Assembly (NCBI GenBank): GCA_900546825.1
Contig: UREE01000005.1
Span: forward strand, 1-64,000
DNA: 64,000 nucleotides
Direction: 5' to 3'
DNA from: an uncultured Collinsella sp.
GTDB taxonomy: Bacteria; Actinomycetota; Coriobacteriia; Coriobacteriales; Coriobacteriaceae
The notes under the pieces are model-generated. The model saw only the letters and a program-made list of their open reading frames with translations. It did no database searches and was not told where the DNA came from. This document shows positions 56,001-62,891 of the stretch, one piece after another (position 1 is the first letter of the stretch; every line of letters starts with the position of its first letter). Position numbers and translations under genes: made by a program.

Positions 56001-59000
56001 TTTACCGTGACCGGTGAAGAGGGCGCGCCTATGCCTGCGAGCACGAGCGTGCACAACGACGTCGACGGCAAGGTCGACTTTGGCAAGATTACCTTTACGC
56101 TCGACGACCTTAACAAGGCTGTGGGCGAGAAGCCCGAGAAGCGCGAGCACACCTTTACCTACACCGTGACCGAGTCCGGTGAGGTCGCTGGCGTGACCAA
56201 CGACGCCAAGCTGTCGCGCGAGGTTTCCTTCACCGTGACCGATGACGGCAAGGGGAATCTGCGCGTATCCCGCAAGCCGGACGGTGATGCGGCCTTCACG
56301 TTCACCAATACCTATAACGTGACGCCTGTCGAGACGAGCGTCACCGAACAGATCACCGCGACCAAGGTCCTGACCGGCCGCGACCTCAAGGAGGGCGAGT
56401 TCTCCTTCGAGCTCGTCGAGGGCGACAAGGTTGTCGCCACCGGCACTAACGACGCCGAGGGCAACATCACGATGAGCGCCGTGAAGTACACCGAGGCCGG
56501 CGAGCACACCTACACGCTGCGCGAGGTCAACGGCGGAACCACCAGCAAGGGCATCACGTACAGCGACACCAAGTACACCATCGAGGCCACCATTACCGAC
56601 AACGGTGACGGTACCCTCAGCGCTACGCACGAGCTGAAGAGCGCCACGCCTGCGACCTTCAAGAACACCTACAGCGTGACCCCGCTCGATGCAGAGCTCG
56701 ACTTTGACCTGAGCAAGGTCATCAGCGGCCGCGAGTGGACGGATGGGGACGAGTTCAGCTTTACCATTACCGCCCCCGATGGCGCCCCGCTCCCCGATCC
56801 TGCGACCGTAACCGTGAGCAAGCACGATGCGAAGGACGGCATTGCCGCCATCAAGTTCGGCAAGATTCGCTACACGGCCACCGGAACCTACAAGTACGAG
56901 ATCCGCGAGAACGCGGGCAGCACGGTCGGCATGACGTATGACGCGCATGTCGCAACCGCCGAAGTGACCGTGACCGAGAACGGCGATGGCAGCCTGACCG
57001 CCAACGTCACCAAGAAGGAAAACGGACGCTTTACCAACACGTACCGCACTGAGCTTAACTACACCGCTGCCGGCGGTCTGTGGCTCAGCAAGTATCTGGA
57101 CGGCCGCCCCATGACCGAGGGTCAGTTCACCTTTACCGTGACACCTGCTGACGACGCTTCGGCTCGCGCGCTCGGTCTGCTGCCCGGGGCTAATAGCTTC
57201 AAGTCCCCCGCAGCGGCAGAGGCAACGGTCGGACTGATCGACATTCTGGCTGGTCATGAGGTTATATTTACGCAGGATGACGCCGGCAAGACCTTTACGT
57301 ACACCGTGGCCGAGAAGAACGACGGCCAGTCCGGTTACACCTACGACGACGCCGTGCGCACGGTGACGATCGCCATTGCCGACGACACCGCCGGCACGCT
57401 CACTGCTACGACGACCGTTTCCGGCGGTCCCGAGGGCACGCATGAGACGGTCCACAAGAGTGGCGAGAACAAGGTCGAGAAGGCCCTGGTGCCGTTCCAC
57501 AACAGTTACAGCGCTACGACCAACACGCCTGGCGGCACCGCCGCTCAGGTCGTTGCCACCAAGACTCTGACCGGCCGCCCGATGGCCGACGGTGAGTTCT
57601 GGTTCGGCATCGCCTATCAGGGTGAGCTTGTGGCATACGAAAACCTCAAGCCCAATATTGGCGGGCACGTGAGCTTTGATACGCTGCACTACGACACTAA
57701 GATGCTTGCTAATCTTGAGGCTGCTGGGCTTGCTTATCGTACCGATAAGGACGGTAAGCTTGCCTGGACCATTAACTACACGGCCTACGAAGATTTATTC
57801 GGGCTGCCGAATGGCGTTTCCGCTACAACGTGGAGCTTTGGCTTTAAGGTTATCGTCGTCGACAACGGTGACGGTACCCTGACGGCAACGGTCGACTACG
57901 GCGGCGTCGAGCCCTTGTTCGAGAACGTCTACGGCGCCGAAGCCGTCGATGCCGCGCTCACCGGCACTAAGAAGCTCCAAGCTGCCGAGGGCCTGACCCC
58001 GGCTGACATCACGGGCAAGTTCACCTTTACCGTGACCGCCGACGAGTCTGGTGCCCCGATGCCCGAGCGCACGACCGCAACCAACGACGCGGCTGGCAAC
58101 GTGGACTTTGGCAAGATCCACTTTACGCTCGAGGACCTCAACCGCGCTCTGGGCGTGACGGACGATGCGACCGATAAGGCCGAGGCCGACGAAGCTGACG
58201 AAGCCGAGGCCGACGAGGCAGAGGCTGAAGAGGCCGACACCGATGCCAACGCCGACGAGCCCAGCGACGAGCCCGAGCCCGCAGCCCCCACCGCTCCGCG
58301 CTCGCACACCTTTACTTACACGGTGACCGAGTCCGGCAGTGCCCCTGGCGTGACCAATGACACCAACGCCACGCGCAAGGTTTCCTACACCGTGTCTGAC
58401 GACGGTGCTGGGCATCTGAGCGTCAAGCGCGAAGGCGACGACGGTGCTGCCTTCACGTTTACCAACACCTACGGCGTGGCACCTACCGATTCGTCCGTGA
58501 CCGATCAGGTCAAGACAGTCAAGCGCCTGACTGGACGCGACCTTGCGGCAGGCGAGTTCACGTTTGAGCTGCTCGAGGACGACGTGGTTGTCGCTAACGG
58601 CACCAACGACGCTAACGGCACCGTGACGCTGAGCCCGATTCGCTACGAGGCACCCGGCACGTACACGTACACGCTGCGCGAGGCTTGCCCCAACGCGCTC
58701 GGCCTGTACAAGGGCGTCACCTATGACGGCACGACCTACACCGTCGTGACCACCGTCTCCGACAATGGTGACGGCACGCTGACCGCGACGCACAAGCTCG
58801 AGGGAACCACCGAGTCGGCTGGCTTTACCAACAAGTATCACGCCATGCCCACTCAGGTCTCCATCGGCGCCATCAAGGTGCTTGAGGGACGCGAGCTCAA
58901 GAAGGACGAGTTCAGCTTTAAGCTCGTTGGCGAGGGCATCGAGTCCACCGTCACCAACGATGCCGACGGCAAGATCAACTTCGACAAGTTCGAGTACGAC

Positions 59001-59372
59001 GAGCCTGGTACGTACGTCTACACCATCGCCGAGGTCAAGGGCGACGAGGTCGGTATGACCTACGATAAGTCCGTCTTTACCGCGACCGTCAACGTGGCCG
59101 ATGACGGCGAGGGCGACCTCAAGGCGAACGTCGCCTTTACCAAGGGCGACAGGAGCGTCGAGGGTATCGTGTTCAACAACACGTACAAAAAGCCCGAGAC
59201 GCCCGTGCCGACGCCCGATCCCGGCGCGCCCAAGACCGTGACGAACATCGTCAAGACGGTCAAGGGTTTCCTGCCCACCACAGGCGACCAGCAGGCTGCT
59301 GCTCTGCTTATGGCATTTGTCATCGCCATGGCCGGCGTCGGAGCCCTGGTCTGGGGTATCCGTAAGCGCTAG
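53082..59372 (+). CDS. Giant LPxTG surface adhesin: VWA domain plus about ten pilin-type isopeptide domains
   Basis: A 2096-residue surface protein. A Sec signal (about 1-32, ending in NA) leads to a VWA domain (about 110-350) with the MIDAS motif DASGS (121-125) and FTDGKPTS. A mixed region follows to about 690, then about ten Spy0128/FctA-like domains, each opening with a K-x-L-x-G-R-x-type motif (TKSLTGRDL, TKVLTGRDL, KVLEGREL and so on) and ending in a FxNTY strand. These domains usually form Lys-Asn isopeptide bonds. One domain has an acidic Glu/Asp/Ala insert near residue 1700. The end is LPTTG (2064-2068), a hydrophobic helix and RKR. It resembles pilus tip adhesins, but no pilin genes adjoin. 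AAGGGAG precedes ATG 53082. Confidence 0.92.
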   Translation: MSRYTRGLLAVILAVVLVLPAAAFAMLPEANARSSTGMDGPTVNGTVVDPDTSGRWEIWAAGHGGNKVTTQNVGRIWTDKTVKATGKNEESDFLTTLSAMSSTSNSTVTVTTPLDIVMVLDASGSMDDPMGGGDSTKRIDALKGAANSFIDTIAKQNEAIEGVDRQHRVAIVKFAGDKTNKVGNDQYKKGQFWYNNSQVMKGLTDCSGGNVKVLEDTVAGIKPSGATRADYGLELAGDITSGRADAKKIVVFFTDGKPTSFSEFDSDVAKGAVTAAKKMKDGKATVYTIGIFSGADPADDPSKEGTSDVNKFMHAVSSNYPDATSYASDELGTRVENSDYYKSATNAEELKKVFDDISQAITSEPPYPTEIHKGYDETKSGYITFTDELGDFMQVDGFTEVVINGTSFTKASKTVNKETNTDTYEFAGKAKDLLITVQRAGDDDPRKGDIVTVNIPASLIPLSHFKTVDGKLSVDNVKPIQVKYASSVKSAALDNLFTPEKVAGLKNYIEHNTTVVDGTKTVSFYANKWSGGALGDTVATFEPADTNRYYYFQKQTPIYADKGCTQPAKNSLADTGTYYYKDEFEEQGENGEAKPATAVIEFIGGDAAKFDGAIVADGDGNLSFSVGTARLAFIDELHTTKGSVGGNNTGTATDVLNPKWNNVSAKATATHVNSYLGNNGKISFAYDMTPAMVETKASFGLTKVLEGRDWTNADAFEFGLTSESGAPMPAARTATVRKADLDQGKAAIDFGTIEYTEPGTYVYKVSEKNAGTTVDGIAYSKNVAEVTVTVTPNKRGELSAAVKVTWSEADETEFKNVYTAEPVESSVTDKIDVTKSLTGRDLTAGEFSFELREIKGEDSELIETVKNAADGKVTFSAIKYTEIGQHTYKLYEVKGNAGGIDYDDAVYTIVTTIADNGKGQLVATHELKDAKDVKSIEFKNAYTTNATEASLAGIKNLQVDDALTPADITGKFTFTVTGEEGAPMPASTSVHNDVDGKVDFGKITFTLDDLNKAVGEKPEKREHTFTYTVTESGEVAGVTNDAKLSREVSFTVTDDGKGNLRVSRKPDGDAAFTFTNTYNVTPVETSVTEQITATKVLTGRDLKEGEFSFELVEGDKVVATGTNDAEGNITMSAVKYTEAGEHTYTLREVNGGTTSKGITYSDTKYTIEATITDNGDGTLSATHELKSATPATFKNTYSVTPLDAELDFDLSKVISGREWTDGDEFSFTITAPDGAPLPDPATVTVSKHDAKDGIAAIKFGKIRYTATGTYKYEIRENAGSTVGMTYDAHVATAEVTVTENGDGSLTANVTKKENGRFTNTYRTELNYTAAGGLWLSKYLDGRPMTEGQFTFTVTPADDASARALGLLPGANSFKSPAAAEATVGLIDILAGHEVIFTQDDAGKTFTYTVAEKNDGQSGYTYDDAVRTVTIAIADDTAGTLTATTTVSGGPEGTHETVHKSGENKVEKALVPFHNSYSATTNTPGGTAAQVVATKTLTGRPMADGEFWFGIAYQGELVAYENLKPNIGGHVSFDTLHYDTKMLANLEAAGLAYRTDKDGKLAWTINYTAYEDLFGLPNGVSATTWSFGFKVIVVDNGDGTLTATVDYGGVEPLFENVYGAEAVDAALTGTKKLQAAEGLTPADITGKFTFTVTADESGAPMPERTTATNDAAGNVDFGKIHFTLEDLNRALGVTDDATDKAEADEADEAEADEAEAEEADTDANADEPSDEPEPAAPTAPRSHTFTYTVTESGSAPGVTNDTNATRKVSYTVSDDGAGHLSVKREGDDGAAFTFTNTYGVAPTDSSVTDQVKTVKRLTGRDLAAGEFTFELLEDDVVVANGTNDANGTVTLSPIRYEAPGTYTYTLREACPNALGLYKGVTYDGTTYTVVTTVSDNGDGTLTATHKLEGTTESAGFTNKYHAMPTQVSIGAIKVLEGRELKKDEFSFKLVGEGIESTVTNDADGKINFDKFEYDEPGTYVYTIAEVKGDEVGMTYDKSVFTATVNVADDGEGDLKANVAFTKGDRSVEGIVFNNTYKKPETPVPTPDPGAPKTVTNIVKTVKGFLPTTGDQQAAALLMAFVIAMAGVGALVWGIRKR

Positions 59373-59385
59373 GCACGTCGACAGC

Positions 59386-59409
59386 GCCCGGGGCCAAAAG
59401 GCCCCGGGC
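59386..59409. terminator. Hairpin after the adhesin gene
   Basis: GCCCGGGGCC and its complement around AAAA, 14 bp after the stop codon; there is no T run. Confidence 0.6.
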
Positions 59410-59447
59410 GGCCGGTAGGGCTAAATCCCGACCTACTCCTACCCCCA

Positions 59448-59488
59448 GCCGCCACGGAGGCATCTCCCTCCTCCGTGGCGGCGCTTTT
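59448..59488 (+). terminator. Terminator of the adhesin gene
   Basis: GCCGCCACGGAGG pairs with CCTCCGTGGCGGC around a 9-nt loop, followed by GCTTTTG. Confidence 0.85.
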
Positions 59489-59519
59489 GTGCGTTGGGGA
59501 GGAGGGCGCGCCACGAAAC

Positions 59520-59659
59520 CGGCCCATCTACTACGTTTAGCTTCTTACCCCCAACCATGCCGAAAAGCGCGAAAACAAAACCGCAGGTAGAACGCCTGCG
59601 GTTTTGTTCAAAACGAAGGTATGGTCAGGGGTATCGAGTCAAACGTAGTAGATGGGCCG
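59520..59659. repeat. Composite long hairpin element B-right
   Basis: 140 bp. Perfect 19-bp arms (59520-59538, 59641-59659) containing CATCTACTACGTTT; pairing extends outward through CCACGAAA/TTTCGTGG. Central stem CCGCAGG-TAGAACG-CCTGCGG flanked by A and T runs. The tail motif AAACGGATCATTTTGG lies at 59703-59718. The rest of the 59373-59974 interval holds no gene. Confidence 0.88.
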
Positions 59660-59760
59660 ATTTCGTGGCGGGCGCCGTCAGTCGATCTCCGCGGGCGGAA
59701 GAAAACGGATCATTTTGGTCCCGCGAGGCTTGCGGAGGCACTCGTGCAGGGCCGCCCGAA

Positions 59761-59914
59761 CAAAACTATGTCGGTTTACTACGATGAATTCGACATTCCC
59801 GACCATGACTGCATTTTTCTAAATATTGCAAGCGTTCTACCTGCGCTTTTGCAAGCGCGCAATTTGCCGTGGTCGAAGGTGGACGATTCATCGTAGTAAA
59901 CCGGCATAGTTTTG
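59761..59914. repeat. Composite long hairpin element A-right
   Basis: 154 bp. Arms of about 30 bp (59761-59792 and 59884-59914) match except one G-T-compatible change and one inserted T. They contain ACTATG(T/C)CGGTTTAC. The central stem is in the opposite orientation (GCGTTCTACCTGC). It is followed by GAAATGG, as in element A-left. Confidence 0.85.
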
Positions 59915-59974
59915 AAATGGGATTAAATCGGTGGCAGCCATTTTGCTATGCCGGGGCGGTCAGTCGTTGGGCAA

Positions 59975-60604
59975 CTACCCTCGCAGGTAGGCGATGGCGA
60001 TCTGCGTGCGGTTGCGCAGGCCCATCTTTGCAAGGATCGAGCTGATGTGGTTGCGCACGGTGCCTTCGCCCATGTAGGCGGTGGCGGCAATCTCCTTGTT
60101 GTCGAGGCCGCGGGCGATGAGCTCGGCGACTTCGAACTCGCGGTCGGTTAGGCCGGCAAAGGCTGTGGGCCGGCGGGGCGCGTCGGCTTCGGTGCCCGCC
60201 CCATCAAAATCGATATCCTCGATCGCCTTGCCCTCGAGTATGCGTTTGCCGTCCATGACCTGCGCCAACGCTGGCGGAATGGCGGCGACATCGGTCTTGA
60301 TCAGGTAGCCGCGGGCGCCGAGCTTGAGCGCCGACACAATGTACTCGTCATCCGAGAATGTCGTCAGAAACACCACGCGCGCCGAAGGGTCGCGCTCAAG
60401 GATCTCGCGTGCCGCCGAAAGTCCGTCACGCCCCGGCATCTGAATGTCGAGCAGTGCGATATCGGGCGCGTGTTCGGCATAGAGCGAAACCGCATCGTTG
60501 CCGTTGGCGCCGGTGCCCACTACCTCGATCTGCGGATGGGCGCCCAGGATAATCTTGAGTGAATCGACTACCAGACGGTCGTCGTCGACAACGATGAGTC
60601 TCAT
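59975..60604 (-). CDS. NarL/FixJ-family response regulator
   Basis: A 209-residue regulator. The receiver domain (1-120) has the acidic pocket VVDDDR and the phosphoacceptor Asp53 (LLDIQMPG); the C-terminal LuxR-type HTH (about 145-205) includes LTDREFEVAELIARGLDNKE and MGEGTVRNHISSIL. It is the partner of the histidine kinase just upstream, whose stop overlaps its ATG by 4 bp. The likely target is the divergent ABC exporter, though the TGTCTCA cluster of the adhesin is another possibility; both are inferred. Confidence 0.93.
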   Translation of the reverse strand: MRLIVVDDDRLVVDSLKIILGAHPQIEVVGTGANGNDAVSLYAEHAPDIALLDIQMPGRDGLSAAREILERDPSARVVFLTTFSDDEYIVSALKLGARGYLIKTDVAAIPPALAQVMDGKRILEGKAIEDIDFDGAGTEADAPRRPTAFAGLTDREFEVAELIARGLDNKEIAATAYMGEGTVRNHISSILAKMGLRNRTQIAIAYLRG

Positions 60605-61746
60605 CGTCCCTCATCTCCTTGCTGTTTGGGAACGGTGGCAAACACACGCCAGCCGCCGGCGCCGGCGCGCGGGCCGGCGGTGAAGGTGCCGCCAAGCGCC
60701 TCGACGCGCTCGCGCATGGAGGCGAGCCCCATGCCCTCCGCGGCGCCGCGGCTGCTTGCTTGGACCCCGCCCGCGCCATCGTCGGTAACGATGAGCTGGT
60801 AAAACGACGGATGCTCCATGCACCGTACGGTGACAGTATGGGCGCAAGCATGGCGCATGATGTTGGAGAGCGCCTCGCGCAGGACCGCCGCAAAGCAGTT
60901 GGCGACATTTGCGGGCGCATGCTCGGCCAAAACTTCAAGCTCAATCTGCGGACCGCCGTCCGTGCGCGCGCCTTCGACAATGCGTTCGAGCTGCACGGAA
61001 AGGTCGACAGCGTTGTCGTTGAGCGCGTGGACGCTGGTGCGCACAAGCTGGAGCGCCTCGTCAACCGTGCGTTTAACGTCGGCGAAATCGGCGGCGACGC
61101 CGGGCTCGTCGGCGTGGACCACGCGCAGTGCTTCGGCTTGCAGCGAGGCGCGCGTGAGCTGGTGGCCCACATTGTCGTGGATCTCGCGCGCGATGCGGGC
61201 ACGTTCGGCGAGCGTCGCGAGTTCGACTTCGTAGTCCTGGCGGTCGGCAAGATCGCGGTTGCGCGCTTCGAGCGCGAGGGCTCGTTCTTGCAGCCCGTCG
61301 CGGGTACGGCGCATGCGCTGTTGCTCGCGCTCCAGCTGGGCGGTACGTAGCGATAGCAAGGTGGCGGCAACCGAAAGGATGGCGGTCAGCAGGAGCGTTC
61401 GGGTGGTGAGCGCGCCGCCGCGAAGGTCCGCGACAAGCGCGCAGACAAACACGGCGCCAATCGCCAGCGCGGGCCAGATGCGTTCACGGCGCACGCGTCG
61501 CGCGATGTCATAGAGGGCGAGGGGCGCAAACGGCACAAACGGCGGTATAAAGACGGCCGCGATGATGTAAACGTAGCTCGCGGCCTCGCATATGCGGCGC
61601 GTGCGTTCATCCTGTGCCACCTCGGCCAGCGAGGTGGCAATAACGCCAAGGCAAAACGCCGCGACTAGGCGAGCGTCCACAGCAAGACCCATGGCGGCCG
61701 CAATACAGCACGCCAGCACGATCGATTTGTCGAAAAGCCTGTTCAT
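60601..61746 (-). CDS. Sensor histidine kinase (HisKA_3 type)
   Basis: A 381-residue membrane sensor. Four to five N-terminal helices (about 8-135) have no large extracellular loop, so it may sense within the membrane, as kinases for membrane-active drugs do. A coiled coil follows (about 135-180), then the phosphoacceptor His190 in REIHDNVGHQ (HisKA_3) and an HATPase with EALSNIMRHA, VTDDGAGG and GMGLASMRERVEALGG. The ATG at 61746 is chosen because TACAAT (61753-61758, minus strand) sits just upstream with no ribosome binding site, as in a leaderless transcript. The longer frame to 61908 has no start support. Confidence 0.9.
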   Translation of the reverse strand: MNRLFDKSIVLACCIAAAMGLAVDARLVAAFCLGVIATSLAEVAQDERTRRICEAASYVYIIAAVFIPPFVPFAPLALYDIARRVRRERIWPALAIGAVFVCALVADLRGGALTTRTLLLTAILSVAATLLSLRTAQLEREQQRMRRTRDGLQERALALEARNRDLADRQDYEVELATLAERARIAREIHDNVGHQLTRASLQAEALRVVHADEPGVAADFADVKRTVDEALQLVRTSVHALNDNAVDLSVQLERIVEGARTDGGPQIELEVLAEHAPANVANCFAAVLREALSNIMRHACAHTVTVRCMEHPSFYQLIVTDDGAGGVQASSRGAAEGMGLASMRERVEALGGTFTAGPRAGAGGWRVFATVPKQQGDEGR

Positions 61747-61752
61747 ACGGGT

Positions 61753-61758
61753 ATTGTA
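61753..61758 (-). promoter_or_regulatory. -10 box for a probable leaderless histidine kinase transcript
   Basis: TACAAT on the minus strand, six bases before the ATG of the kinase. Transcription would begin at or next to the start codon. Confidence 0.5.
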
Positions 61759-61943
61759 CGCGAAGCCGCGCGTGGTGGAGGGGCCGCCTGCGCAACTGTG
61801 ACATTCCTCCCACGCGGCAAATCGGGGGCGTCGGCAGGCCACGCGGCCAAGCCTCGCACTCGTGACAAAGCTCACTGGTGCGCGCCGGCGGCTCCTGCGA
61901 TGATGCAATCGTACCGGGCCGCAATCAACGGAAGGGCCGCCTC

Positions 61944-62882
61944 ATGACAGACATCGTCCACGTCGAAAACCTCGTCAAGCGCTATGACGATCTTATCGCG
62001 CTCGACCACTTTAACCTGAGCATCGCCCCCGGCGAGATCTTTGGCCTGCTCGGCCCCAACGGCTCGGGCAAAACCACGTCCATCAACTGTATCCTGCAGC
62101 TGCTTGCCTACGATAAGGGCACCATCGAGCTGTTCGGCGAGCCCATGACGCCCGCCCGCTACGACCTCAAGCGCCGCATCGGCGTGGTCCCGCAGCAAGC
62201 TGCGGTGTTCGACGAGCTCACCGTGCGCGAGAACATCGACTATTTCTGCAGCCTCTACGTCAACGACCGCAAGCGCCGCCGCGCGCTGGTCGAGGAGGCG
62301 ATCGACTTTGTCGGCCTGGGCGACTTTGCCAAGTTCCGCCCCGGCAAGCTTTCGGGTGGCCTGGCGCGCCGCCTCAACATTGCCTGCGGCATCGCGCACA
62401 AGCCCGAGCTTATCTTCTTTGACGAGCCCACGGTGGCGGTCGACCCACAGAGTCGCAACGCCATCCTAGAGGGCATCTGCCGCCTGCGCGACGAGGGCGC
62501 CACGGTGGTGTATACCAGCCATTACATGGAGGAAGTCGAGCAGATTTGCAGCCGCATCATGATCATGGACGGCGGGCGCGTGCTGGCGCAGGGCACCAAC
62601 GACGAGCTCAAGCGCATGATTCAGATGGGCGAGCGCGTGACCGTCGAGGTCGGCGCCGTCGAGGCCGCCACGGTCGAGCGCCTGCGCGCCCTCGAGCACG
62701 TGCTTTCGGTCGAGCTGTCCGGCGGCGAGCTCATCTGCACCTGCGAAGCGAGCCCGCACAACTTGGTCGACATCCTTGACACGCTGCGCGCCGCCGATGT
62801 GGCGCTCGGCCGCGTGTGGAGCGAGCCGCCGACCCTCAACGACGTGTTCCTCGAGATCACCGGCCGCGAGCTGCGCGACTAG
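61944..62882 (+). CDS. ABC exporter ATPase (DrrA/CcmA-like)
   Basis: A 312-residue ATPase of an ABC-2 type exporter. Walker A (GPNGSGKTT), Q-loop (GVVPQQAAVFDELTV), signature (LSGGLARRLNIA), Walker B (LIFFDEPTVAVDP) and switch (YTSHYMEEVE) are intact; the C-terminal 80 residues form the DUF4162-like domain. The signature reads LSGGLARR rather than LSGGMKRR. GGAAGGG precedes ATG 61944. It is divergent from the two-component system and followed 9 bp later by the permease, an arrangement common for drug or peptide export systems. Confidence 0.9.
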   Translation: MTDIVHVENLVKRYDDLIALDHFNLSIAPGEIFGLLGPNGSGKTTSINCILQLLAYDKGTIELFGEPMTPARYDLKRRIGVVPQQAAVFDELTVRENIDYFCSLYVNDRKRRRALVEEAIDFVGLGDFAKFRPGKLSGGLARRLNIACGIAHKPELIFFDEPTVAVDPQSRNAILEGICRLRDEGATVVYTSHYMEEVEQICSRIMIMDGGRVLAQGTNDELKRMIQMGERVTVEVGAVEAATVERLRALEHVLSVELSGGELICTCEASPHNLVDILDTLRAADVALGRVWSEPPTLNDVFLEITGRELRD

Positions 62883-62891
62883 GGGGCGGCC

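Noticed and set aside
55107..57689. 860-residue open frame on the minus strand
   Set aside because: It is antisense to the adhesin, whose domains, signal peptide and sorting motif are clear; the open frame follows from codon bias.
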